Origin: Iris pallida
Lineage: Eukaryota > Streptophyta > Magnoliopsida > Asparagales > Iridaceae
Length of the DNA: 64,000 nt
Assembly (NCBI GenBank): GCA_029216955.1
Contig: JANAVB010009598.1
Location: 26,540,001 to 26,604,000 of the forward strand
Direction of reading: 5' to 3'
Part shown: positions 1-10,405 of the stretch, piece after piece
Numbering within the stretch: the first letter of the stretch is position 1
Layout of the letters: each line of letters starts with the position of its first letter
Notes under the pieces: generated by a model
The model's input: only the letters and a program-made list of their open reading frames with translations
Databases searched by the model: none
Told to the model about the DNA's origin: nothing
Program-made: the position numbers and the translations under genes

Positions 1-2188
1 TAACCTCCTGTCTGATATCTCCACTAGGCACACATAGACGTGACCCAAACCTAAGCGTACCATCTTCATGGATTTGCATCTCCTTCCTGAGTCCTGACTC
101 ACATTCTTTCCTAAGCTTCTGAATCCTTGGGTCTTGTGCCTGAGCTGCCTTGATCCTATCTACCAAGTCGGATTGAACTTGTAGACTCGCCAGAACTCCT
201 ACATCACTAGGAAGTATAACCTCGATGCCCATCTCCTGAAGAACTTCTAAGATATGCCTCTGTGTTGTTAACATAAATGCGTCGCCTCTCCTGCTGAGAG
301 CATCTGCTACCACATTAGCCTTCCCTGGGTGATACTGAAGCTCCACGTCGTAATCCTTGATCAACTCCAACCATCTTCTCTGCCTCATGTTCAATTCTTT
401 CTGAGTAAAAATGTACTTCAGACTTTTGTGGTCTGTGTACATGTCCACTCGATCACCATATAAGTAATGCCTCCATAGCTTCAAAGTAAATACTACTGCT
501 GCCAACTCCAAGTCATGAGTCGGGTAATTCTTCTCGTGGTCTCGAAGCTGCCTAGATGCATACGCTATCACCTTCCCATACTGCATGAGGACACATCCAA
601 GTCCTTTACCTGACGCATCACAATAAACGGTAAAACCTCCGGGTCCAACTGGCAATGTAAGAATAGGCGCTGATATCAACTTCTGCTTCAGATTCTCAAA
701 TGATGCCTGGCATTCTGCCGACCAGACGAATGGCACGTCCTTCCGTGTCAAGCGAGTCATGGGTGCTGAAAGCCTTGCAAAGTCTGATACAAACCTTCTG
801 TAATATCCTGCTAATCCCAAGAAACTCCGTACATCTGCTACGGTCTTGGGTACTGGCCAAATTTCTACTGCTTCTACCTTCTTGGGATCCACTGCTACTC
901 CAGCTCCTGATATGATATGACCCAAAAATGAAATGTGATCCGACCAAAACTCACATTTGCTGAGCTTGGCATACAACTGGTTCTCTCTCAGAACCTGTAA
1001 CACCTTCCGGAGGTGGTCTTCATGCTCCTCTTCACTAGTTGAATATACAAGAATGTCGTCAAGAAACACAACGACAAATTGATCTAAGTACGGCATAAAG
1101 ATGCGATTCATCAAATCCATAAAGATTGCTGGAGCATTGGTCAAACCAAACGGCATTACTAAGAATTCATAATGTCCATACTTCGACCTGAATGCTGTCT
1201 TGGGAATGTCCTCCTTCCGAACCCTCACTTGATGATACCCTGAACGAAGATCTATCTTGGAGAAAACTCTAGCTCTGCTCAACTGATCAAACAAGTCATC
1301 GATCCTGGGTAGTGGGTACTTGTTCTTCACTGTTGCTGCGTTAAGCTTCTTGTAATCGATGCACAATCTGGATGACCCATCCTTCTTCCCCACAAGTACC
1401 ACTGGTGCTGCCCATGGTGACACGCTAGCTTGGATAAACTTCTTCTCCTTCAGTTCCTCTATGTGCTGATATACCTTGGCCTGCTCTGAATCCGCCATTC
1501 TGTAAACCCGATCTGATATCGGTTTAGTTCCAGGTGCCAATTCTATACTGAACTCAATATCTCTAACCGGTGGTAGACCTGGAAGTTCTTCGGGAAATAC
1601 GTCTAAAAACTCTTCAACTACCTTCGGGACTTGAACTTCTTCCATTGCCGTCACTACTCCCTGCTCTTGTTGAGTTGCCACTGATCTGACTAAGGTGAAC
1701 CTCTTCATGCCTGGAATGTCAAAGGATATACTCCCTCTACGACAATCTATTGTCGTATGACTATCTTTCAGCCAGTCCATGCCTAAGATAACGTCGAAAT
1801 TTCCAACAGGAAATTCTATCAACCGGGCGGGTAAGGAATGCCCGCAAACTACAATGCTACATGCTAGAATAACTCTACTAACTCCTACGAGTCCATTACC
1901 AGTGAGTATATTCAACCTCCCTGGCAATGCCTCGAACTCCATTCCTAGCCGTGTTGCAAATTGTGCAGATATAAATGAATGGGATGCTCCCGAATCAAAC
2001 AATGCTACTGCGGGATATGAGGCGACGAGAATGTTACCTGCCACAACATCTCCCGATGCTAATGCCTCTTCCAAGGACAGAGTGAATGCCTGCCCTCGAC
2101 CTCCTTGCTGGTTTCCATGCTGCGGCCTAGCCTGGTGCTGCCGCTGGCCCCTGCCTTGGTGATGCTGGGGTGGTCTATGCTGATGTTG
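1..2188 (-). CDS. Element A: Ty3/gypsy chromovirus pol (protease, RT, RNase H), partial
   Basis: The minus-strand frame is open across all 729 visible codons and runs off the left window edge. In order it shows an aspartic protease site DSGAS (near 1985-1996), reverse transcriptase with the catalytic string FLDDILVYS (near 1045-1070), and RNase H with [17 protein letters not shown] and TDHKSLKY (about 620-410). The segment [17 protein letters not shown], then LSRR and the start of the integrase N-terminus, follow to position 1. This wording is typical of plant Tekay/Del chromoviruses (family knowledge). The protein would mature and copy the element RNA inside virus-like particles. The frame is the same as gag upstream, separated from it only by one TAG at 2189-2191. 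Integrase and the 3' LTR lie outside the window. The intact frame suggests a fairly young copy. Confidence 0.93.
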
Positions 2189-3319
2189 CTACATCGGCGG
2201 TCCCTGCTGCCGAAACATTTGAGCCTGCGTCATGAATGGGCGCTGTGCCAATGGCCTCACTGCTATCGCCGGTCCTCGATACTGTCCTGCCCCTGGTGCT
2301 GGCAGAGCAGGAAATTGTTGTACTGGTCCTCCTGACCTCGAATTCATGGGACAGGTGGTAACCCGATGATCTGGATTTCCACATATCAAACACTGCCTAT
2401 TCAATGTCCGACACACATCTCTAGTGTGCCCTATCTTCCCGCAATAAGTGCAGCCCGCCGGGGGTTGCTGGTTCTTCCTCTGTTGCTGTTGCTGCTGCCT
2501 GGGTGGTAGCGCTGGCCCTCGCATTGCCACATCATGAATGCGAATGCCAAGGGACGGTGCTGTTGTTCGGGGCGCTGCTCCCCCTCCTCCTTCAATCTGA
2601 CTGTGGGATCTTTTCTGACCTCCAGTCCTTGCCACAAGCCTCTGAATGGTTATATCATGCCTTCGAGTCGTCGTCAATACTTCATCAAAAGTCTGGTAAT
2701 TGTGCCCCTCTATCAATTGCAAGAGCTCGAGATGAAATCCTTGCTGGAACCTCATAGCCCTCTGGCTCTCTGTGGCTACCATCTCTGGGGCGAACCTACT
2801 CAATCTGCAGAACTCTGCTGCATAAGCATCTACCGTCTTGCCAGCCTGTCTAAGATTGATAAACTTCTGTTGTAGCTCAAACTGCGCCACAACTCCATAG
2901 TACTTTATCTTGAACCTTGCTGTAAAATCGTCCCAAGCCACAGGACGTCTGATGCCTACCTCCTCTGATTTCCACCAATCACGTGCGAGATCCTGAAGTA
3001 ACAACTTCACCTGATCCACACGTTCTTCTGCCGGCACCTTAGCGGCTGTCAAAATAGCCTCAATATCCTTAAGCCATGCATCTGCTGAGATGGTATCCTC
3101 CGTGCCTTCAAAACGGCGGGGGTTGTACTTGCAAAACCGGGCTGATGCTCCTGAATCTGGCCTGGCCCCTCTTTCCAAAGCTGTCTGCAACCCTTGGTTG
3201 AGCAACACATTCTGCTCTTGTAACTGAGCGTGCATGCGCTGCTGGGCTAACATCTGATGTTGCTGAGTAGCCATCATCCCTCTCATGATCTCCAGAAGGG
3301 CTGGTGTGTCCACTTCCAC
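2189..3319 (-). CDS. Element A: gag (capsid/nucleocapsid) with two CCHC zinc knuckles
   Basis: A 376-residue open frame encodes a retrotransposon Gag. The central part (RRFEGTEDTISADAWLKDIE through DWWKSEE) is the plant Ty3 Gag core, and two CCHC knuckles, CTYCGKIGHTRDVC and CLICGNPDHRVTTC, lie at about residues 288-321. Gag packages element RNA into particles. The frame ends in a TAG directly followed by in-frame pol. A second in-frame TAG at 3362-3364 separates this ORF from a Q-rich segment (about 3365-3530) that reads like the real Gag N-terminus, so the ATG at 3317-3319 is probably internal. Either the TAGs are nonsense mutations in a single gag-pol frame, or the one at the gag-pol border is a readthrough site. 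The Gag identity is firm; the start is not. Confidence 0.88.
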   Translation of the reverse strand: MEVDTPALLEIMRGMMATQQHQMLAQQRMHAQLQEQNVLLNQGLQTALERGARPDSGASARFCKYNPRRFEGTEDTISADAWLKDIEAILTAAKVPAEERVDQVKLLLQDLARDWWKSEEVGIRRPVAWDDFTARFKIKYYGVVAQFELQQKFINLRQAGKTVDAYAAEFCRLSRFAPEMVATESQRAMRFQQGFHLELLQLIEGHNYQTFDEVLTTTRRHDITIQRLVARTGGQKRSHSQIEGGGGAAPRTTAPSLGIRIHDVAMRGPALPPRQQQQQQRKNQQPPAGCTYCGKIGHTRDVCRTLNRQCLICGNPDHRVTTCPMNSRSGGPVQQFPALPAPGAGQYRGPAIAVRPLAQRPFMTQAQMFRQQGPPM

Positions 3320-3705
3320 TGGGGTAGGTGGAACTATTGGTGGTGTTGGAACCTCCGGATACTACGGTCCAACTTCTGGTTCCACTATCACCTCTTCTTG
3401 AATAGCCTCTTGAGGTTGTACTGGCTCTTGTTGTTGACCAACCTGGTCAGGTTGCCCATGTTGCCCTTGTTGTTGTTGCCCAATCCTGACAGATGCGGAC
3501 GAGGTGCCCCTAAGAAAAGGGACAAGAGAATAATCAAACGGTCGGACAGGAAAGATCAATGAAGTCAAAGGATACCGGAATGTCAAGCTAGAATCGAGAA
3601 TACGAATCAGGAGATTAAGGGGAAACATGTGTGATTGAGACATCCTATAAATTAAAACACCCCACAAGTCTGAAATCAGACCTGCATGGGCCACCACTAA
3701 AACCT

Positions 3706-6700
3706 TGTCACGCCCCAGAACCAGATTACTGGAGAGCGGGGGAATGACTCAGCCAGCTACGTATTACGGGTAGATGAATACCGTATAATACGATCAATAC
3801 TGTCTAAAAGACAAGGGGGTGCATACTACATGAAAGTCTCGCTATGGTCACTTCACATCTATTGTCTCAATCATTCAAACAAGAAGCAATAACAGAGAAC
3901 ATTTAAGATAAGGCAATAAGGCATCCCAAACGCTTAATCAAAATGTTCTTGAGATCTGGCTTTACAAAATATAGCCAGATGATATAGCAACATATACACA
4001 ATTGTTATCAGCTGCAGTCTGACTTAATTACAATTATGTAAAAGTAAGTACAAGACAATCCGACTAACATGTCGGTGCCAAGCGGCAAAATATAAAGTAA
4101 TTAACAAAACGAGCGGGGAAGTAAGGAACCCACTCGAGTCCTCCTGCGATCATCCCTCTAGTATTGACCATCTTGGAGGTGGAAGTAAGCTGAGTCCTCG
4201 GGGACTGGCTCTAAATCTGGCCATGCAAAACCAGAGAGGTTAGACCTCTAATAGCAAGTACCGCAAGGAAGCACGATATGAGGGATTAAAACCAGTAATA
4301 AGAGAATAGGATATATAGATCTCTGCTTGCTACTAGGATTCACATAATGTCACGACACTTCGAACCAACCTCCCAACCAAACAAGGACAGAAGTTGGCCC
4401 GTCATATTCTGACATTCTGATCATCTTAATTAGTTAACAGAGCAGGTACAGTACACAAACAAATCAACTTAAACGACCATCCAACTCCTACGACTTACTA
4501 CTGTGAGTCCCAAGTTATCCTGGAATTATGCAATAAGGATTTCTCAGTTCTTACTATGGACAAGCAAGGCTAGTCTATCCAATCAATCAATTGCGCCAAT
4601 CATGAATTAGACGAGTCCCAGCGGGACGCCCGTCATCAATATACGATATACAATAATATAAGCAGATACTGCTCCCTGCCCGTGTGACAGATTTGCAGTA
4701 TCTGTGGGAACCAGCCGGCCTGTCGGGCACTAATAGTCCCAAGAGGGCTGTCATGTAAGAACTCGGAAATCCATACTCTCCATGCAATCATTGTTTTATT
4801 TAACTTAGTAGCTTCTAGGTTAAGTGAAATTCCATGCCGTGGATCATGGTCATTCAAATGAGTACTCTCGTACGGGGTACGATATACATTTCTACAATGA
4901 TACCAGTACGGTTAGGTTGTAGGTCTTACATAGCGTAATGCAACAATCAAAACTAACCACGGGATAATCATGCCTTGACCATAAAGTACACATGCTGCTT
5001 TCGTAACAATAAATAAATAAATTGTAGCCTGCATGTATCTATATGTCAATATTCGGGATTGGCCAATCGATTACAAACATGAACGTGTCTTATTCCATTT
5101 AATTCAATAAGACGACTAGCCAGTCTCTTAGTTCCATCTAGGAATGCATGATCAATAATAAATCAAGATAACAATCAATGTTAATTAATGCCAATTCGGG
5201 AAATAAAAATGGAGAAATAAACAATGATTGGAAAATAAATAATCTCATGCGCTGTGAAAAATGATTGGGAAATAAATAAACTCATGCGCCTGAGGAATGC
5301 TGTGGGAAATAAATAAACTCATGCGCCTGAGGAATGCTGTGGGAAATAAATCTCATGTGCTGATATGGAAAAGGTTGGGAAATAAATAATATCATGCGCC
5401 TGAGAGAAATGATTGGGAAATAAATAAACTCATGCGCTGTGGGAAGTGATTGGGAAATAAATAAATTCATGCGCCTGAGGAAGGTGGCTGTGATAAATAA
5501 ATAAACTCAGGGAAGCTGTGGGAAATAAATAAACTCATGCGCCTGAGGGAATCTGTGAGAAATAAATAAACTCATGCGCCTGAGGGAAAGGATTGAGAAA
5601 TAAATAAACTCATGCGCCTGAGGGAAAGGATTGAGAAATAAATAAACTCATGCGCCTTGGCTGTGGGAAGTGATTGGAAAATAAATAAACTCGTGCGCCT
5701 TGGCTGTGGGAAGTGATTGGGAAATAAATAAACTCATGCGCCTTGGCTGTGAGAAGTGATGGGAAATAAATAACTCATGCGCCTTGGCTGTGGGAAGTGA
5801 TTGGGAAATAAATAACTCATGCGCCTTGGCTGTGGGAAGTGATTGGAAAATAAATAACTCATGCGCCTTGGCTGTGGGAAGTGATTGGGAAATAAATAAC
5901 TCATGCGCCTTGGCTGTGGGAAGTGATTGGGAAATAAATAACACATGTGCCTTGGCTGTGGGAAGTGATTGGGAAATAAATAACACATGCACCTTGGCTG
6001 TGGGAAGTGATTGGGAAATAAATAACACATGCGCCTTGGCTGTGGGAAGTGATTGGAAAATAAATAAACTCATACGCCTTGGCTGTGAGAAGTGATGGGA
6101 AATAAATAACTCATGCGCCTTGGCTGTGGGAAGTGATTGGGAAATAAATAACTCATGCGCTGAGGAATGCTGTGGGAAATAAATGACTCATGCGCCTGAG
6201 GAATAGGAAGATTTGATGCGGCTGGGACTGTTCTTCTTCTCCAAATTTTCTGAGAACAGAACCATGGAAACAATGGAAGCCATTGCTTCCAAGCTCCATA
6301 AATCCTTCATCCCAAGCCCAAATATGGACTTCCATAGGTCAAAATTGGGTAGAACAAAATTCTCTACAACATGGAACCATCGAAACTTGAAGATAACAAA
6401 GTTTACTAGATCAAAACCTAAGAAATCCAAAAATGTATCAAACTTAGATCTACAATAAATAAGCCATGGAAATTGAAAATGCTAAGTACTAAAGAGACTT
6501 AGAATCAAATGAGGAAGATGATGGAACAATAAAAATGGGGATCCATCAAGAAGCAAGTTGGCACTTGCCTATCTCTTCTAGGTTGGTGGGAGAGTTATGA
6601 GGAAGAAGAAGTGAAATGGAAAGAAGTAATGAAGAGAGAGAAATGGTTTTGGGCTTTAAATGAAGGGGTGGTGGTAGGTGGGAGTATTGGGCCGGATCCA

Positions 6701-6909
6701 ATGGGTTCATCCAAGGCCAACCCGCAAGCAAAGCAAAGAGGTAAAAGCCGAAAATAAATGCAGGAATAAAAGCAGGAAATATAGTGCAGAAATAAAATTG
6801 CAGGAAATAAATAGAAATTAAATATAGAACAATACATGATAAATATTAAATGAATAAATTCCAGCTGTACATGTATTTAGAATACGTATTCTGGGAACGG
6901 GAAGTGACA
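3706..6909 (-). repeat. Element A 5' LTR (about 3.2 kb)
   Basis: On the plus strand the block begins TGTCACGCCCC and ends GGAAGTGACA, so on the element strand it runs TGTCAC...GTGACA, a canonical TG...CA LTR with 6-bp terminal inverted repeats. The left end abuts the gag leader. The same leader string, GACCTGCATGGGCCACCA on the plus strand, also lies next to another LTR-like end at 31546-31571. The right border is inferred from the terminal motif; the second LTR is outside the window, so no target duplication can be checked. The LTR is unusually long because it contains a minisatellite of about 1 kb. Confidence 0.68.
5200..6205. repeat. Minisatellite inside element A LTR (about 42-44 bp unit)
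   Basis: More than twenty head-to-tail copies of a unit resembling GGGAAATAAATAACTCATGC followed by GCCTTGGCTGTGGGAAGTGATT. The right half (5650-6150) is very homogeneous. The left half has shorter variants built on GCGCCTGAGGAATGCTGTG. The array keeps frames open on both strands, but these are repeat artefacts. It lies 0.7-1.7 kb from the LTR's right end. Confidence 0.95.
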
Positions 6910-9413
6910 ACTGATGACTCCTAAGATCAGACAAATCATATCTCAATCCAATCAACACAAGAAACAGTAAAGAGTAAATCATGTATGCAATGGTAAGGCA
7001 TCCCAAATACAAATCCATACATAATCGTGAGAGATGACATGAAAAGATACATCAACTGAATATACAAAAGTACGTCAATGTACAACTAGTCGCGGTCCAT
7101 AATATACATCCATGCCGTCCAGAGACGAAAGAAAGAAAATACAGATACAAGGATGTAACATGTCCTCGACTAATACACCAAAAAATGAAAGTACAACATG
7201 GAGTGGGAGACAAAGATAATCCACTCGCTAAACTAGTAGGGTCAGAACCCCAAGCAACAAGTACCAAAAGGACCGGGGTTGTAGATCTTTTTCCGAGCAA
7301 AACTTATCGTCTGGCCATCCACCAACACATATGATAATTTACGAGAATATAAGTTAACGCGCATCCAAAAAGCTCGGCCAAACATTCCTACGGCTTGCTA
7401 CTAGTTAACTAGCTAGGGTTATCACAAATACTAGTTACTAACATATACAATTTGACGATCTTCTCTACCACCTACGATGCAAATTCTCATTTAGCCATTG
7501 GAAATGGGTAAAAAAAAAAACACATCATATACAACCAAATATATAACTAATTGAGGCAAATTAACATATGAAATATAAAATTGATTGAGACAAATTAACA
7601 TATGAACATAATCAAATAAACATATAACTGACTGTGCCACAACCCCGCACATCTTGTGACCCGAAAAGTAAATGCCCAATAGTGCCAACAACACTCTAAC
7701 TATAGTGATTAGGGACCCTTGCCAATCGGGGTTGTACCTGCCACTTTTGTGCCCATAGCTACAGGAGGCACCGGTAACACAAAGTATCCTCCCATCCCAA
7801 TGTACTAAGTGGTATTAATTAGTCAATTATCCTACAAGTTTTCTTCTCGATTCTCAAATCGTGGATACTAGATAATCGACCTAGAATGACGAGCCATAAG
7901 TACGAGCTATTAACAAGTTATCGCGGGCGAACTTATCGTATTTTACAACACACGATTCATTGGACAATGCTCACACTTGATTGTCCGATGCCAAAAATAT
8001 AGTAGATGAAAGCACATAACAATTAATTCCACGGTGTTGTGAAGGATATGAGTCTGTGGTAAGCATATGTGTGAAGAATACAACACTCTAAAACTATCAA
8101 AATCATTACATTAAGATAAAGAATCAAAATAGTTGAAGAATTATCAAAAACAAGCAAAAATACTATTCATAAACACTATACACCACTATAGAGAGGCATT
8201 TTGCGGCACTATATAGAAATCATTAAGCGTGCACTATGCAAAAGCACTATACGGTACTATACAAAAATTACTATGCGCTACTATGCAGAAACACTATGTG
8301 TGCTCTATGCAGAAATCACTATAGACGCACTATGCAGAAATCATTATGCGCTCACTATGTAGAAACACTATACACCATGCAGAAATCATTATACGTGCAC
8401 TATGCAAGAACACCAAAAGCACTATACAAAACTATGCAGAAATTACTATGCACACACTATATAGAAATACTATGCACGCATTATGCAAAAATTGCTATGC
8501 ACGTAGTATGCAGAAATACTATGCACACACTATACAGAAGCACTATGCGCGCACTATACATAAATTACTATACGACATAATTTTTGGCCGCAAGACCTAT
8601 CCTTGCCACATATCATTCCTGCACATAGTATATTATGCTCAAGGAAGTGTTCTTCGTCCCAAACAGAGAAAGTCGAAGAACATAATTTTTTTTTGAAAAT
8701 TTGGTTTAGTCATAAAACCTTCAATTTAACTCAAAATCCATTGATTCAAAGTCAAAACTGCATGAAATTGAATTCTCTACAAAATGAAAGAATTAGTTTT
8801 CAGAAATACTAACTTTTAAAAGATCATTCCATGAATTTCCACAAAATCCTAGCTTTGAAACTTAGATCTACTCCAAAATATCTACCAAATCCGAAAATGC
8901 CAAGTACTAAAGATGTTAAAAATATAAATGTGCACAATATGGACTAAAAATATGTAAGGAAACTCAAAGAAATAAAAATCATAGTTTCTCCATTTGGGTA
9001 AGATGTACTTGCCTAAGTTGGGTTGGGAGAGAAATGAAGAAAAAAATGTGAAGGAGTGAAAATGAATGAAGAGAGGGAAATAAGAGGACTAATATATGGT
9101 GGAGGAAATAAATCTTGGCCCTTGGATAAGCCAAGTCACCAATCCAAGCCACCCAAAGAAAACCAAGGGTCCAATGGTCAAAGGGTGAGTCGGTTTAGAA
9201 ATCCATTCTACACATGAGTCTTCGCACGGGTCTATAGTATTGCCAATAGGTCTTCTACTGGTCTAGGTAGTCTCACATATGAAAATAAAATACAATATTC
9301 GAAATTCGAAACCAAATATGCGAAAATACGAAACACAGTATAAAGCTTGGTTTATGAGAAAAAATTTCAAATACTGAAATCCAAAAATACAAAATCCGAG
9401 AACAAATGTGACA
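6910..9413 (-). repeat. Element B 3' LTR remnant interrupted by element A
   Basis: The right end, AAATGTGACA, is followed at once by the complement of a polypurine tract (ACTCTACCATTCTTAGAAAA, then TCCGTCCTCAG). That is the usual junction between a minus-strand element's 3' LTR and the end of its internal region. Internal wording (AAGGCATCCCAAA near 6990, CCACTCG, CAAGTACC near 7255) matches the left half of the element A LTR (3920-4265), so this is a related LTR. The left end is lost where element A inserted. No coding potential is seen outside a short-unit repeat. Confidence 0.55.
8165..8577. repeat. Degenerate short tandem repeat in element B LTR
   Basis: About 25 irregular copies of a 15-20 bp unit built from CACTATGCAGAAATCACTAT with variants (CACTATACAGAAGCACTATG, CACACACTATATAGAAATAC). 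Open frames across it are compositional. It lies 0.85-1.25 kb from the LTR's right end, overlapping the distance range of the unrelated minisatellite in the LTR of element A. Confidence 0.88.
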
Positions 9414-9579
9414 ACTCTACCATTCTTAGAAAATTTCCGTCCTCAGAATTTCATTAAAGCTAGTCAAGCTGAACAAATATACATGAAAGCTCAAATTATC
9501 ATAAGTCACTAATTAGAAAATGAATTACATCAAGCAAATAGATAATATGAAAGAAAAAAAGTAATTGCTAAGAAATGAA

Positions 9580-9613
<34 letters not shown>

Positions 9614-9650
9614 TAAGGAAAGAGGAAGGATAATGGGGCATATGGATGTA
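9414..9650 (-). mobile_element. Element B internal fragment (polypurine tract side)
   Basis: This short internal remnant follows the polypurine tract and contains the FEDGN-like ending seen at many plant Ty3 3' ends (TCCTCAGAATTTCATTAA on the plus strand). No ORF is present. It ends in or beside a CA microsatellite, after which element C begins. The remainder of B is not recognisable. Confidence 0.45.
9582..9609. repeat. (CA)n microsatellite
   Basis: Fourteen uninterrupted CA dinucleotides, then ATACAT. Confidence 0.97.
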
Positions 9651-10402
9651 TATATCCTGATTCAACTAAGTAGGGATTGTCCTCGTTGACCTACGCTTAC
9701 TCGCAAATGGACAAGGGTCAAGCTTTGAGTTAAGTGAGTACCGATGACTTAGTTGGGAGCATGACACTAGTCCAGGACGTATGTTCATAACCAAAGATAC
9801 ATAATAACTACCACATATTACGAGATACAAAGACAATAGCAGGATGAGGAACTCGCCTTCACTCCAACAGAGTGAGATCTTTAGGCGATGCACACACACC
9901 ACGTGTCATTGACCCAGTTCCAGTTACGAATGGGTGCCAACCACCCAAGATTTCAGCAACAAGTGAATCTCAACAATTGCCACGTGTCGTCTCATCTGCA
10001 GCCCAAAGGATAGTTACAACAGATTCAGCTCTATTATCACGCGCGCAGTGCCCCTGCGCCCGACAAACCATGCGTACAGTGCCCCTGCACCCAAAAGTGG
10101 ATCATTCCATGAATCGGCTATAAATAGAAGGATCATCCCTTCATTCAAACACACAGTGCATCACCCACACTTCAGAGAGCCAAATTGTCGTCCTTATTAC
10201 AAATCAAACAAGAAGAGTTGCAACTTTCTCTTGATCATCATCGGATCGTCAATGGAGTAAAGGAAGCAAAGTTCAACCTCTATCGTCACAAGTTCCCAGA
10301 AAAAAATATTATACTTAGGGAGATCCTGTTAAGGGTCAACTTTTTTGTACTCGTTTCATTTGTTATATAAAAAAGTTTCTCAAACACTTTTAATGGCAAA
10401 CA
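9651..10402 (+). repeat. Element C (Tat type) 5' LTR, start uncertain
   Basis: The right end GGCAAACA is followed by 3 bases and then a primer-binding-like site, exactly as at the end of the D LTR (CGTCGAACA, 3 bases, site). A TATA box and the CACGTGTCA/CCACGTGTC motifs also match the arrangement in D (ATGTGTCACC, CCACGTGTCAG, then TTTATAAATAGAAGG). The left border could not be fixed; it may be truncated at the CA repeat. Confidence 0.55.
10118..10127 (+). promoter_or_regulatory. TATA box of element C LTR
   Basis: CTATAAATAG, followed by AAGG as in both D LTR boxes (14785 and 25411). Transcription should begin about 30 bp downstream. Confidence 0.7.
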
Positions 10403-10405
10403 AGA

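Noticed and set aside
1779..2637. Plus-strand frames opposite gag and pol of element A
   Set aside because: Shadows of the minus-strand coding region; no conserved domain.
3681..3705. TGGTGGCCCATGCAGG (minus strand) as the element A primer-binding site
   Set aside because: It does not match any tRNA 3' end I can recall, although it is shared with the flank of repeat I; left as a conserved leader string.
5648..6095. Frames of 98-141 codons on both strands
   Set aside because: Products of the minisatellite; the peptide is only the repeat unit read in a frame without stops.
5200..6205. CRISPR-like array of direct repeats
   Set aside because: Units are head-to-tail with no unique spacers, in a plant LTR; it is a minisatellite.
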